From Ruminococcus sp. (lineage in GTDB: Bacteria; Bacillota; Clostridia; Oscillospirales; Ruminococcaceae): a DNA stretch of 64,000 nucleotides. Within the stretch, counting starts at the first letter, position 1, and each line of letters starts with the position of its first letter. Of the stretch, positions 41,478 through 51,072 are shown piece after piece. A program made the position numbers and the translations under genes. Where the stretch lies: contig JAFUTU010000032.1 of the NCBI GenBank assembly GCA_017484095.1, positions 121,833-185,832 of the forward strand, in the 5' to 3' direction. A model generated the notes under the pieces. That model had not been told where the DNA came from. It saw only the letters and a list, made by a program, of their open reading frames with translations, and did not search any database.

Positions 41478-43706
41478 TTATTGTTTCACGCCGTATCCCT
41501 GCATATACTTTTCGGATATCTTGAGCTCTCCATCTTCTATCTTACTGCATATGTCGCCGTATGGCATAGGTTTTGAGAACAGATATCCCTGCACTCTGTC
41601 GCAACCTATAGACGCTAAGAACCTGAATTGGTTTTTCTCCTCGACGCCCTCTGTCAGCGATATCATATCCAGCTGCTTCGTCAGATTAACGATATTCATA
41701 AGTATAGGCTTTGTCTTCTCATTTTTAGAGAACCCAGCCAAAAACTTCATATCTATTTTCAGTACGTCGAATTGATAATCCTTCAAAACATTCAGTGAAG
41801 AATATCCGCTTCCGAAGTCGTCCAGCCATACCTTGTAGCCGGCATCCTGCAAGCGCTTCATATTCTCCTTAAGCACCTCCTGCGCCGTAGATAGCGCACT
41901 CTCGGTTATCTCGATATCGAGATATTCGGTAGGTACATTATATTTCTTTGCAAGTCTTTTGAGCTCTCCCACAATATCGCAGAGCTCAAAATCCAGCCTT
42001 GAAAAGTTGAGCGATACAGGCGCAAACGGGAACCCGTTGTCCGCAGCACCTCTGTATGCCTGGCATACCTGCTCTATCATGCAGATATCTATTTTGTGAA
42101 TCTGTCTGTGCTCCTCCAGCACCTCTATAAAAGCATTTGGAGACATCAGTCCGTATATCGGGTCCTGCCACCTTGCAAGCGCCTCAAAACCTACGATGCT
42201 TGTATCCGCAGTAGAAAGCACGGGCTGGTAGTATACTCTTATGTAGCCGTTCTCGATAGCACTGTCCACATTATTTATGATGTACTGCTTTCTCTTGAAC
42301 TGCTCCTCAAGCTCACTGTCGTAAAGCCTGTAGCTCTGGTCAAAATGCTTCTTTATGCTGTTGCAGGCGAACCTTGCTCTGTCGCAGGCAAGGCTCGGGT
42401 CGTTCTCCCTGCTGTGCGGTCTGTAAGCTCCGCATTTAAGTGAGATGCGCGTGTCCTCGTCCAGCTTGGCGATGCGCTGACGGAGTTTTTCTCTCTTTTC
42501 ATCGGCCCCATCGAACTTTGTAAGCACCACAAAATGGTCGTCGGAGAACCTTGCCACAAGTGAACCGCTGAACTCCTCTTCTATCAGATGAGCCGTTTTT
42601 ATCAGTATCTCGTTGCCTGCGTGGAAGCCGTTTTTCTCATTGTAGTATTTGAAATTCTCGATATCAAAAAACAGGTATATCGTGTTTGAAGTATCTGTAG
42701 TGACGTATTTGAGGAGCTTTTCGGCTTCACTCCTGAAATATACCATGTTGTGGATGCCCGTAAGCTCGTCGATAACAGATATCTGTCTCAGATGATCGTT
42801 GACACTTTCGAGATCCTCGTCCTTTTTTGCCTGAGCCATAGTCTTGTGATAATTGCTGAAACAGAATATCATAGTTGACAGCCACATCATAAAACCGTTT
42901 ATTTTTATCCCGTCACCCAGACCTGTAGGGAACTGTGAAAAATCGACCGTTCCCGAAAAATCCTTGACCGTGCTCAGATCAAGCATTCCCGATATCTTGT
43001 AGTAGAATATGAGGTACGATCCAGTCAGTATCAGAAATCCGACATAAGGTCTCCATGTAAGCAGGCACGCAACATACAGCACCATAGTCAGGAAGGTGAG
43101 CATCTGACCTCCTTCGCTGTAACTGTTTGCCGAGAGCACTATGCCGAAATCCAGACATACGAAAGAGAACAGATAAAGCACGAATAAGCTTTTCCAACGT
43201 CTGTCCTTCTGGTGTATCATCACAGATATCGCCATAGATATAAGCATAAGAGATGACAGTATTATAATAAAGCTCTGTATGTATTTAGAGCGGTATTCGG
43301 TCATCACAGAGTCGATCTTGTTCTTTGCGATTAGGTCTCCTGTTCTTACAAAAACTATCCTTACCTCGGCAGCAATTACAAGTCCGCAGACCACTATTGC
43401 AGGCAATCCCAGCCACCTGGGACTGCTTTTTTGCGTTATATGCTTCAAGGCGAACGCCAGCATTATCAAGCCTGAAGCCAGCAGCACAAAATAATTTGTG
43501 TAATACTTTTCGACCAGTACCCAGAAAACACCTTTCAAATTATCCGTGAAAATTGATCTGGTCATTCTTATTATCATCCACAATTCAAGTACGATTATGA
43601 CCGCAGACATATAAATGCTCGCCTTCATATTCGTTGTGTGGAAATAGTCTTTTACGTATTTGCTCTGTTCGCCGAAGCCAAGCCAGCTTTTTACTCTTTT
43701 TACCAA
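41478..43706 (-). CDS. Membrane GGDEF-EAL protein with degenerate GGDEF and intact EAL
   Basis: 743 residues from a TTG at 43706, set by GGGAGGTGAG 4 bases upstream; the frame is open further but has no binding site there. Eight N-terminal membrane helices (about 25-295), GGDEF domain (about 325-475) and EAL domain (about 490-735). The GGDEF motif reads FSDDHF, so no cyclase activity is expected. EAL residues are intact: GFEALARW, SLNFSR, EITESA, DDFGSGYSS, LKIDMKF, EGVE, QGYLFSKP. Net role is c-di-GMP hydrolysis, perhaps GTP-sensed through the GGDEF half. Confidence 0.88.
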   Translation of the reverse strand: MVKRVKSWLGFGEQSKYVKDYFHTTNMKASIYMSAVIIVLELWMIIRMTRSIFTDNLKGVFWVLVEKYYTNYFVLLASGLIMLAFALKHITQKSSPRWLGLPAIVVCGLVIAAEVRIVFVRTGDLIAKNKIDSVMTEYRSKYIQSFIIILSSLMLISMAISVMIHQKDRRWKSLFVLYLFSFVCLDFGIVLSANSYSEGGQMLTFLTMVLYVACLLTWRPYVGFLILTGSYLIFYYKISGMLDLSTVKDFSGTVDFSQFPTGLGDGIKINGFMMWLSTMIFCFSNYHKTMAQAKKDEDLESVNDHLRQISVIDELTGIHNMVYFRSEAEKLLKYVTTDTSNTIYLFFDIENFKYYNEKNGFHAGNEILIKTAHLIEEEFSGSLVARFSDDHFVVLTKFDGADEKREKLRQRIAKLDEDTRISLKCGAYRPHSRENDPSLACDRARFACNSIKKHFDQSYRLYDSELEEQFKRKQYIINNVDSAIENGYIRVYYQPVLSTADTSIVGFEALARWQDPIYGLMSPNAFIEVLEEHRQIHKIDICMIEQVCQAYRGAADNGFPFAPVSLNFSRLDFELCDIVGELKRLAKKYNVPTEYLDIEITESALSTAQEVLKENMKRLQDAGYKVWLDDFGSGYSSLNVLKDYQFDVLKIDMKFLAGFSKNEKTKPILMNIVNLTKQLDMISLTEGVEEKNQFRFLASIGCDRVQGYLFSKPMPYGDICSKIEDGELKISEKYMQGYGVKQ

Positions 43707-43742
43707 ACGCTCACCTCCCTCTGAATACAAAAACCCAAAATA

Positions 43743-43771
43743 AATATATCATATTTCCGTTAAAAAGTCAA
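43743..43771 (-). promoter_or_regulatory. Promoter of the GGDEF-EAL gene
   Basis: Minus-strand TTGACT (43771-43766), 17 bases, TATATT (43748-43743), about 36 bases ahead of the TTG start. Confidence 0.6.
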
Positions 43772-43800
43772 TGCGAAATTTGGTTCAGTGAAAAAGACGA

Positions 43801-43889
43801 AAAGTTCAACGAAAACCGACAAAAGTTCAATTTTTATTGCAAAAAGTTCAATTTCGGCGAATATCAGCACTGCTCTTAAAAAAGTTCAA
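43801..43889. repeat. Four AAAAGTTCAA boxes upstream of the GGDEF-EAL promoter
   Basis: Exact copies of the 10-mer AAAAGTTCAA start at 43801, 43822, 43843 and 43880. The first three are spaced 21 bp apart, two helical turns. They lie about 30-120 bp upstream of the -35 element and read TTGAACTTTT in the direction of the gene. A multi-site activator or repressor region is the simplest reading. Confidence 0.65.
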
Positions 43890-43890
43890 T

Positions 43891-43926
43891 TTTTTCACCG
43901 TATCTTATGTAAGATACGGTGAAAAA
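43891..43926. terminator. Strong bidirectional terminator after glpK
   Basis: A 17-bp perfect inverted repeat (43891-43907 with 43910-43926) that has runs of T and A at its ends. Confidence 0.85.
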
Positions 43927-43929
43927 GGT

Positions 43930-45417
43930 TCATTTTATACTTATTGCAGCGGTAACAGCCTTTTTCCAGCCCGAGAGCAGCTCCTCTCTTTTTTCAGCTC
44001 CCATAGACGGACTGAATTCGCGCTGGCTTTCACAGAGAACGGAAAGCTCCTCCGCAGATGACCAGAAGCCGCAGCCGAGACCCGCCAGAAAAGCAGCTCC
44101 CATAGCAGTGGATTCGATATTTGAGGGGCGGATTACCGAGCGCCCGAGAATGTCAGCCTGAAATTCCATAAGAAAATCATTTTGTGAAGCGCCGCCGTCA
44201 ACTTTTATGCTGCCGAGCTTGCCTGTGTCCTTTTCCATAGCGTCGAGAACGTCTGCCGTTTGGTAAGCTATAGCTTCAAGGGCAGCTCTTATGATATGGT
44301 TTTTGCCCGTGCCTCTTGTAAGGCCTGTTACAGTTCCTCTTGCATCGGGCTGCCAATAGGGGGTGCCGAGACCTACAAAAGCAGGCACGAAATAGACGCC
44401 TCCGTTATCGGGGACTGACCTTGCGGCAGCATCGGTCTCTTCGGCAGTTTTTATTATCATCAGTTCGTCTCTGAGCCATTTTACGACTGCGCCCGAAACG
44501 AACACAGAGCCCTCCAGGGCATAGCTGACCTTTCCGTTTATGCTCCAGGCAACTGTAGTGAGCAGGCCGCTTGAGCTGTCAGTAGGAGTGGAGCCTGTAT
44601 TCATAAGGAGGAAGCCGCCTGTTCCGTAGGTGTTTTTAACGTCGCCCTCATGGAAGCAGCACTGACCGAACAGAGCCGACTGCTGATCGCCTGCACAGCC
44701 TGTAATGGGTATCTCTGTGCCGAAAACGGTCTTATCTGTAACGCCGAAGGAGCCCGAGCATTCGCGCACCTCAGGAAGGATAGATTCGGGAATGCCGAGA
44801 AGACCAAGTATTTCTTTATCCCACGAAATGGTATGGATATTGAATAGCATCGTTCTTGAGGCGTTTGAGCAGTCGGTAGCGTGTACCTTGCCGCCTGTCA
44901 GGTTCCAGATCAGCCAGCAATCGACCGTGCCAAAAAGGAGCTCGCCGAGCTGTGCTCTTTCACGGACGCCGTCAACATTATCGAGTATCCATTTGATCTT
45001 TGTGGCGGAGAAATAGGGGTCGATGATAAGGCCTGTTTTGTCTTTAAAGAATTTTGTGAGCCCCTGACTTTCAAATCTGGCGCAGATATCGGCGGTGCGC
45101 CTGCACTGCCATACAATGGCGTTATAGACGGGCTTGCCTGTCTGCTTATCCCAGATTATGGTGGTTTCACGCTGGTTTGCGATGCCTATTGCGGCGATCT
45201 CTTCGGGAGAGATGCCTGCGGCTTCTATAGCTTCCTTAGCGGAACCGAGCTGGGAGCTGAGTATGTCCATAGGGTCATGCTCTACAAAGGCACCCTCGGG
45301 GAAGATCTGTGGGAACTCCTTGGAGACTGCGGAGAGCTTTTTGCCTTTGCGGTCAAAGATGACTGCTCTTGACGATGTGGTGCCCTGATCGAGAGACATT
45401 ATATATTTTTTATCCAT
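43930..45417 (-). CDS. glpK: Glycerol kinase
   Basis: 495 residues, full length. N-terminal ATP motif [13 protein letters not shown] (about 9-21), EGAFVEHDP substrate loop, [11 protein letters not shown] and the FGGY signature region [16 protein letters not shown], with [17 protein letters not shown] near the C-terminus. Phosphorylates glycerol to glycerol-3-phosphate in the cytoplasm. No glpF or glpD is adjacent; it is a single-gene unit. GGAGG precedes the ATG. Confidence 0.96.
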   Translation of the reverse strand: MDKKYIMSLDQGTTSSRAVIFDRKGKKLSAVSKEFPQIFPEGAFVEHDPMDILSSQLGSAKEAIEAAGISPEEIAAIGIANQRETTIIWDKQTGKPVYNAIVWQCRRTADICARFESQGLTKFFKDKTGLIIDPYFSATKIKWILDNVDGVRERAQLGELLFGTVDCWLIWNLTGGKVHATDCSNASRTMLFNIHTISWDKEILGLLGIPESILPEVRECSGSFGVTDKTVFGTEIPITGCAGDQQSALFGQCCFHEGDVKNTYGTGGFLLMNTGSTPTDSSSGLLTTVAWSINGKVSYALEGSVFVSGAVVKWLRDELMIIKTAEETDAAARSVPDNGGVYFVPAFVGLGTPYWQPDARGTVTGLTRGTGKNHIIRAALEAIAYQTADVLDAMEKDTGKLGSIKVDGGASQNDFLMEFQADILGRSVIRPSNIESTAMGAAFLAGLGCGFWSSAEELSVLCESQREFSPSMGAEKREELLSGWKKAVTAAISIK

Positions 45418-45455
45418 AAGATACCTCCGAAATAATAATTATCGCTGTGATTAAG

Positions 45456-45484
45456 ATTATACAACAAAAAAGTCAGTATTTCAA
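45456..45484 (-). promoter_or_regulatory. Promoter of glpK
   Basis: Minus-strand TTGAAA (45484-45479), 17 bases, TATAAT (45461-45456), about 40 bases before the ATG. Confidence 0.65.
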
Positions 45485-45547
45485 TAGTTTGAAAGAGGTT
45501 AGGAAAAACATCACAAAAAAATAACGGGTTATTTGTGATTTATGTCA

Positions 45548-45576
45548 TTGAACATATCTTAAATTTATGCTATACT
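45548..45576 (+). promoter_or_regulatory. Promoter of the GNAT-thioesterase-secreted protein genes
   Basis: TTGAAC (45548-45553), 17 bases, TATACT (45571-45576), 39 bp before the TTG start. Confidence 0.6.
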
Positions 45577-45614
45577 GATTATATATTGCATTTTCGTGAA
45601 AGGAGGAGCGGGGC

Positions 45615-46214
45615 TTGCACGATCTTGATTACTTTTTCTACCATTTTCCTGTGCTGGAAACGGACAGGCTGATACTCAGGGAGAAAACACCCGAGGACGC
45701 CGAGAGCATAAAGACATACACTGCTGACGAAGAGCTTTACCGTTACTGGGGACGGCATATGACCAAGGCGGAGAGAGACCCTTTTCAGGGATTTAAGGAT
45801 AAGCGCCGCACTAACGGCAGGAACGACACTATCAGCTGGGGGATAGAGCTGAAGCTCAACCACAGGATAGTGGGAGAGATAAATCTGTTCGACATACAGA
45901 ACGAAAGGCAGGCAATGCTGGGCTACAGGATATCACGTTCTTTCCAGGGAATGGGGTTTGTGACCGAGGGACTCAGGAGGGTGATAAGGTTCTGCTTTGA
46001 GGAGACAAATCTGCAAAGGCTCGAGGCTGAGGTGATGGTGAAGAATATCCCATCGAACAGAGTGCTCGAAAAGTGCGGATTTACCTGCGAGGGAACTAAG
46101 AGGCAGGCAAAATTTGTGAACACCTATGCGGATTACAACATTTACGGACTGCTGAAAAGCGATATACTTGGAAATTCTTTCAAGACTGAGGACATTTTAA
46201 CTGTAACGGAGTGA
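45615..46214 (+). CDS. GNAT acetyltransferase, RimJ/RimL-like
   Basis: 199 residues; TTG start after AAAGGAGGAGCG. LETDRLILREKTPEDAESI is the typical RimJ/RimL opening; motif A reads ISRSFQGMGFVTEGLRRVIRF (core FQGMGFVTEG) and the end RLEAEVMVKNIPSNRVLEKCGF is standard. Acts on an amino-terminal or small-molecule amine; the substrate is not clear. Four bases before the thioesterase gene, so cotranscribed. Confidence 0.88.
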   Translation: MHDLDYFFYHFPVLETDRLILREKTPEDAESIKTYTADEELYRYWGRHMTKAERDPFQGFKDKRRTNGRNDTISWGIELKLNHRIVGEINLFDIQNERQAMLGYRISRSFQGMGFVTEGLRRVIRFCFEETNLQRLEAEVMVKNIPSNRVLEKCGFTCEGTKRQAKFVNTYADYNIYGLLKSDILGNSFKTEDILTVTE

Positions 46215-46218
46215 TACT

Positions 46219-46653
46219 ATGCAGCTTAGACCATACCGCCGAAGGGCATACTACTATGAAACTGACAGAATGGATATCATACACCATTCAAATTATGTGA
46301 GGTGGCTCGAGGAGACGAGAGTTGACGCACTTGAACAGGTGGGGTGTCCGTTCGCGGAGATAGAAAAGAGAGGTTTGTATTCCCCTGTGCTGGCAGTGGA
46401 GACGAACTACAAGTATCCTATAAAGTTCGGAGATGAGTTCGAGGTAAGGGCTAAGCTTACGGAATTCAACGGGTGCAAGTATGCTTTTGAATATGAGATA
46501 GTGAACATTACAACGGGGCAGGCAGCCTGCATCGCAAAGACGAAGCACTGCTTCACGGATACTGAACTGAGACCTGTCAGGATGAAGAAAAAGCATCCCG
46601 ATATATATGAGAAGTTTTTGCAGATGGTGGGAATAGACTATGAAGAGCAATAA
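46219..46653 (+). CDS. Hotdog-fold acyl-CoA thioesterase, YbgC/4HBT family
   Basis: 144 residues. The catalytic signature YYETDRMDIIHHSNYVRW (Asp about 19, HHSNY) is that of 4-hydroxybenzoyl-CoA thioesterase-like proteins, and the hotdog helix EETRVDALEQVG follows. Probably hydrolyses a short or aromatic acyl-CoA. It overlaps the next gene by 14 bp. Confidence 0.88.
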   Translation: MQLRPYRRRAYYYETDRMDIIHHSNYVRWLEETRVDALEQVGCPFAEIEKRGLYSPVLAVETNYKYPIKFGDEFEVRAKLTEFNGCKYAFEYEIVNITTGQAACIAKTKHCFTDTELRPVRMKKKHPDIYEKFLQMVGIDYEEQ

Positions 46654-48514
46654 GGTTTTATGCGCATTGAGCGCGGCTGTTATCATGACGGGAACGGCTA
46701 TGTACTGCGGCGGTGTGGCTGCAGCAGCAGAGAGCGATGCTCAGGTGCAGGAGGAGGTCATAGCTGCTGACATCGGGAACTGTGATATAAAGATCGTCGG
46801 CGGACCGTATTTTTATACGGGTTCAGCGATAAAGCCTGCAATGACGGTGAGAGACGGAGGGACTCTGCTCAAGGAGGGCGTGGATTACAAGAGCTCATAT
46901 GCGGACAACACTAATGCCGGCACTGCAAAGGTGAATATCAAAGGTATAGGAAGCTATTCGGGAACTATACAGAAGGAGTTTGATATTATTCCTGTGCGTC
47001 TGGAGGGCTACACGGTGACGGTTTCTCGGAGTGAAGTAACGAAAAACGGTCAGCCGCAGACGCCTGCAGTGACGGTGAGCCGCAGAAACAGCACACTAAG
47101 GGCTAATGTTGACTATACGGTGGCGTATTCAAATAACGTAAACGCAGGAACTGCGACTGTGACTGTAACAGGAAAGGGAAATTATGCAGGCACTTTGAGG
47201 GGGAGCTTTGAGATAGCGGAGGACGCTCCTGCTGAGGTGACGGGCATGAAGGCTGTATCGACGACGGACAGCTCGATAACTCTCGGGTGGAACAAGGTAA
47301 ACAATATAGATGGGTACATAATCTATTTCTACAACAAGAGCACAAAGAGCTGGGGACGGTATAAAAAGGTACCTGCTGGAACGACGACGCTTACGGTGAC
47401 GGGGCTCAACGACGGTGAGGCTTATGCTTTTTCGGCAAGGGCTTACAAAATGAACGGAAGCACGGAGGTATTGTCACCGACATACAAGAATTTCAAGACA
47501 TCTACAAACCCGAAGCAGGTGAGCTTTGAGGTGGCGCTGATATCCAAGGGCTCGGCGACGGTAAAGTGGACAAGAGTGAAGGGCGCTACGAGCTACGCGA
47601 TATACTACAAGGCTTCGATGAATGACGGCTGGAAAAAGGTAACTGTTGTGAACAACAAGACATCGAGCTACACACTGAGAAGCGGACTGAAATACGGCAC
47701 CAAGGGCTGGGTAACTGTAAGAGCGTTCAGAAACTATGAGGGTGTTATAAGGGGAAGCGAGTTCTATCTGAGATCTCTGACACCTGTAAAGAGAGATATA
47801 AATGATCTGAGAAAGAAACTTGTGAGCAAGATAGGGACTCTGCCCGGAGAGTGGAGCGTTTATGTAAAGAATCTGAGGACGAACGAGACACTAACGATAA
47901 ACAACAAGAGAATGTTTCCTGCAAGCCAGATGAAGCTTTTCTGCATGACGGCGGTATATGATAAGATAGAGAAGGGCGAGATCAGAGAGGCGGATGTAAA
48001 GAGTCTGCTTTCGCAGCTCATATCCTACAGCAGCAACGAGGCGTTCAACATACTTGTGCTGAGATATGACAAGTACATGGTAAGAAACTGGATACAGGCT
48101 AACGGATACAATGACACCAACGAGTCGGCAGGGTTCATGGGGGGATCTAACTACGCTCAGACAATAGTGGCGCCCGGCTCGAATTACACGACTGTGCAGG
48201 ACGTTGGAAGGCTGTTTGAGGATATATACTTCGGAAGGTGCGTTTCTCCGACGGCATCGAAGAAGATGCTGGATCTGCTTATCAAACAGCACTACAGATA
48301 CAAGATACCCGACTCTCTGCCAAAGGGTGTAAAGACTGCGAACAAGACAGGAGATGTGGACGATTATACTCACGACTGCGCGATAGTTTACCTTGACGGT
48401 GAGCCGTATGTTGTGGCTATTATGTGCCGTGCGCCCGGACAGGGCTACGGTTGTGCAAAGCATCTGAGGACGCTTTCACGTATGGTATATGATTATTTCC
48501 TGTATAATAAATAG
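46640..48514 (+). CDS. Secreted class A beta-lactamase-like serine hydrolase with repeat and FN3 domains
   Basis: 624 residues. Signal peptide (1-30), two repeats of about 75 residues (VDYKSSYADNTNAGTAKV and VDYTVAYSNNVNAGTATV), two fibronectin type III domains (about 195-380), then a class A beta-lactamase-like domain (about 390-620). The catalytic motifs are SQMK (about 433-436), SSNE where SDN is usual (about 472-475), and KTGD (about 573-576). So an acyl-serine hydrolase or peptidase on the cell wall is likely; true antibiotic resistance cannot be claimed. The ATG overlaps the thioesterase gene. Confidence 0.8.
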   Translation: MKSNKVLCALSAAVIMTGTAMYCGGVAAAAESDAQVQEEVIAADIGNCDIKIVGGPYFYTGSAIKPAMTVRDGGTLLKEGVDYKSSYADNTNAGTAKVNIKGIGSYSGTIQKEFDIIPVRLEGYTVTVSRSEVTKNGQPQTPAVTVSRRNSTLRANVDYTVAYSNNVNAGTATVTVTGKGNYAGTLRGSFEIAEDAPAEVTGMKAVSTTDSSITLGWNKVNNIDGYIIYFYNKSTKSWGRYKKVPAGTTTLTVTGLNDGEAYAFSARAYKMNGSTEVLSPTYKNFKTSTNPKQVSFEVALISKGSATVKWTRVKGATSYAIYYKASMNDGWKKVTVVNNKTSSYTLRSGLKYGTKGWVTVRAFRNYEGVIRGSEFYLRSLTPVKRDINDLRKKLVSKIGTLPGEWSVYVKNLRTNETLTINNKRMFPASQMKLFCMTAVYDKIEKGEIREADVKSLLSQLISYSSNEAFNILVLRYDKYMVRNWIQANGYNDTNESAGFMGGSNYAQTIVAPGSNYTTVQDVGRLFEDIYFGRCVSPTASKKMLDLLIKQHYRYKIPDSLPKGVKTANKTGDVDDYTHDCAIVYLDGEPYVVAIMCRAPGQGYGCAKHLRTLSRMVYDYFLYNK

Positions 48515-48557
48515 GAGATAAAGGCAAACGGACTGAGTAAGTTGGGAGGAATGTAAA

Positions 48558-49565
48558 ATGAAAAAGGTTTTAGCAGCTTTACTGGCGATGACTCTGGTAC
48601 TGGGCGTTACTGCCTGCGGCAGCAGCGATGAGTCTGAGGAGAAGAAGGACAAAGCGAGCAGCGCAGCTGCAACTGACAGCAGTGATGACAATGGATCGGT
48701 CGAGAGCGGTTCCGAGCAGTCGTGGGGAAATTTTACGGTGTTCGTTCCTGAGGGGTTCGAGCTAAAGGGCGGAGATGTTTTTGACGAGACTGACCCGAGA
48801 TATTTCTCTGTGAAGAAGGGTGAATTCTATTACTTCGATTTCTTTACCTCAGATGTTGAGGACGATGTGATGTCAAAGTATGATTACAACAAGAACACCT
48901 ACACTAACGAGCAGGTGGATGTTGAGGGGACCTACAACGGCATACAGTGGACGGGGTTCCAGTACAGTGACGGGTTCGGAGGCTACGGCTTCGAGGCTTA
49001 TACGAGCATTGACGGAACATACGTCAAGGTAGGAAGTGCAGGATTTGAATTCACAAGCACTGAGGCTGAGACGATACTGGGCTCACTAAAGGTGAGTGCG
49101 GCTTCCGATGAGCCGACTACAGAGGAGGGCTCTGCTGTTGATGCGGACGGTTCTTCCGCGACTGCTGACGAGTCTTCTCAGGCAGTTGAAGATACAGTGG
49201 ATTTTGAGACAACTGTTGAGATGAAGGGTGCAAAGGTTAATCTGCCTGCGGGATACACGTTATTGAAGGACGCTGCGCCTATACAGTACGTTGTGACAAA
49301 CGACGAGACAGGCGGAATGATAAAGTTCTGGGCAGGAAGCGACACGGCTGACGATGCGCTTGACAAGTCAAAGGGAGATGAGTTTTCTTCTGAGGATCTA
49401 GACGTTGACGGAGTTGCATGGAGATATTATATCCCTTATGAGAATGCGATAATTGCAGCTGCGAACACGACCGAGGGATATATCATGATAGATATTGACT
49501 ACGGCACTATCGAAGAGGTAGAGGAGCTGGCATCGTATATTGAGTTTGAGGAGGCGGTTGAATGA
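48558..49565 (+). CDS. Lipoprotein of unknown function
   Basis: 335 residues. Lipoprotein signal with lipobox VTAC (Cys about 20), an acidic Ser-rich linker, a beta-rich domain (about 50-180), a second Ser/Ala linker (about 185-215) and a second similar beta-rich domain. The two halves look like a duplicated domain: both carry a V-x-L-P/VFVPEGF-type start (FTVFVPEGFEL; AKVNLPAGYTL) and a W-x-x-Y core. Family not recognised. GGGAGG precedes the ATG; the stop overlaps the next start (ATGA). Confidence 0.7.
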   Translation: MKKVLAALLAMTLVLGVTACGSSDESEEKKDKASSAAATDSSDDNGSVESGSEQSWGNFTVFVPEGFELKGGDVFDETDPRYFSVKKGEFYYFDFFTSDVEDDVMSKYDYNKNTYTNEQVDVEGTYNGIQWTGFQYSDGFGGYGFEAYTSIDGTYVKVGSAGFEFTSTEAETILGSLKVSAASDEPTTEEGSAVDADGSSATADESSQAVEDTVDFETTVEMKGAKVNLPAGYTLLKDAAPIQYVVTNDETGGMIKFWAGSDTADDALDKSKGDEFSSEDLDVDGVAWRYYIPYENAIIAAANTTEGYIMIDIDYGTIEEVEELASYIEFEEAVE

Positions 49566-51025
49566 GCTTGAAGAGATTTGGCTGCACGGTAACAGCGTGT
49601 GCGATAGTGCTGGGCGCAGCTGTGTTCCCGACAGGGGAGAGCAGTGTGTTGCCGATGACGGCGAAGGTCGAGGCGGCAAATGTCAGCGGAAATTTTCAAT
49701 ATGAGAGAAACGATGACGGAAGTATTACGCTGACCAAATATATGGGAAGCGGGAACGCCTCGGTAAAGTGTCCTGACAAGATCGGAACGATGAGCGTTAC
49801 TGCATTTGGAGACGGGCTTTTCAAGGATCACACAGAGATAAAGTACCTGACTGTGCCTGAAGGTCTTGTGACTATAGGAGATCATGCGTTCAGCGGCTGT
49901 ACTCAGCTGACGGATCAGCAATGGCCTGACAGCGTGACGACGATAGGAAGCTACGCCTTTGAGGAATGCGATGCTCTCTATGAGGTGAAGCTGCCGAAGG
50001 GACTCAAAAAGCTATCGGAGTATACCTTCAAGAACTGTGACAAGGTGAAATATATAAATCTGCCTGAGGATATCGAGGAAATAGAGCTCAATGCTTTTGA
50101 GGGGTGCTCTTCACTGGACAGCCTGAGTGCAAGTTACACGGGAAAGTATTACTACTCGGATATTTACAAAGGGCTGCACCACAACGGAGAGCTTATATTC
50201 TTCCCTCCGAGTTATTCACGCACATCATACAGTATTTCCTCGCCTATAGGGAAAGGTGCCTGTGAGGGCTGTGTGAATCTGGAAAGTGTCATATTTAATT
50301 ATCAGGTAACTTATATCGGCAGCAGAGCCTTTTACGGCTGCACGGGAATAGAGGAGATAACTATTCCTGATGAGACCGAGAGGATAGGAGAGAAGGCTTT
50401 CATAGGCTGCAAGGGGCTGAAAAAGGTTACCTTTGAGGGTATGGATACGGTAATAGAGGACAATGCGTTCGAGAGGTCGAACAGAACGGGGATAAAGTTC
50501 TACTGCTATTCGGGAAGCACTGCTCATGCATATGCGAAAAGGAATATGATAAGCTTTCATCTGCTTGACGGAGACGGCTCCAGCATTGTGCTGAACTATA
50601 ACACGGATAATACCGATCTGATCCCTTCAGCTGATTCTGTGATATTTGAAGGACCTAAAAATATTCTGACGCAAAGCAACGGCAGAGTGATAAAGTTGCC
50701 TGAGAGTATTTCTGACGGAAATTACAAGATCACGTTCGGATCTACTAATGGTGCGTTTACGCCGAGGTCTTATAATGTGACGGTGAAAAACGGTAAGGTG
50801 ACAGAGCCTTTTTCGGCGGTGCTGAACCTGAAAGGAGATATAAACGGCGATAAAAAGCTGAACGCTTCCGATCTGCTGAAGGCGAAGAGCCATATCAAGG
50901 GTGTTGCAAGGCTTGACGGATACGAGTTCGACTGTGCTAATATTGACAGGAACACGGTGATAAATGCGTCAGACCTTCTGAAAATGAAGTCGCATATCAA
51001 GGGCGTTTCAAATCTGTGGAAATGA
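49562..51025 (+). CDS. Secreted BspA-type leucine-rich repeat protein with C-terminal dockerin
   Basis: 487 residues. Signal peptide (1-40); a run of LRR_5/BspA repeats (about 85-330; for example VTIGDHAFSGCTQL, TTIGSYAFEECDAL, ERIGEKAFIGCKGL); a beta domain; and a type I dockerin (about 425-487) with two Ca-binding repeats, GDINGDKKLNASDLLKAKSH and ANIDRNTVINASDLLKMKSH. A dockerin implies attachment to a cohesin-bearing scaffold, as in cellulosomal ruminococci. The LRR part is probably adhesive. ATGA overlap with the lipoprotein gene. Confidence 0.87.
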   Translation: MSLKRFGCTVTACAIVLGAAVFPTGESSVLPMTAKVEAANVSGNFQYERNDDGSITLTKYMGSGNASVKCPDKIGTMSVTAFGDGLFKDHTEIKYLTVPEGLVTIGDHAFSGCTQLTDQQWPDSVTTIGSYAFEECDALYEVKLPKGLKKLSEYTFKNCDKVKYINLPEDIEEIELNAFEGCSSLDSLSASYTGKYYYSDIYKGLHHNGELIFFPPSYSRTSYSISSPIGKGACEGCVNLESVIFNYQVTYIGSRAFYGCTGIEEITIPDETERIGEKAFIGCKGLKKVTFEGMDTVIEDNAFERSNRTGIKFYCYSGSTAHAYAKRNMISFHLLDGDGSSIVLNYNTDNTDLIPSADSVIFEGPKNILTQSNGRVIKLPESISDGNYKITFGSTNGAFTPRSYNVTVKNGKVTEPFSAVLNLKGDINGDKKLNASDLLKAKSHIKGVARLDGYEFDCANIDRNTVINASDLLKMKSHIKGVSNLWK

Positions 51026-51027
51026 CG

Positions 51028-51072
51028 AAAAAGAGAGGTAAGGAGCAAAAAATGCTTCTTACCTCTCTTTTT
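51028..51072. terminator. Bidirectional terminator between the LRR-dockerin gene and spoVT
   Basis: A 15-bp stem (51028-51042 with 51058-51072) with an AGCA/TGCT inner stem; A and T runs on the two ends. The spoVT stop codon overlaps its edge. Confidence 0.85.

Noticed and set aside
43801..43889. AAAAGTTCAA units as a CRISPR array
   Set aside because: Units are only 10 bp with no partial palindrome, and the interval is too short for spacers.
46640..48514. Antibiotic-resistance beta-lactamase
   Set aside because: SxxK and KTG are present, but SDN is replaced, the domain is fused to FN3 and repeat modules, and this group includes wall-active hydrolases.
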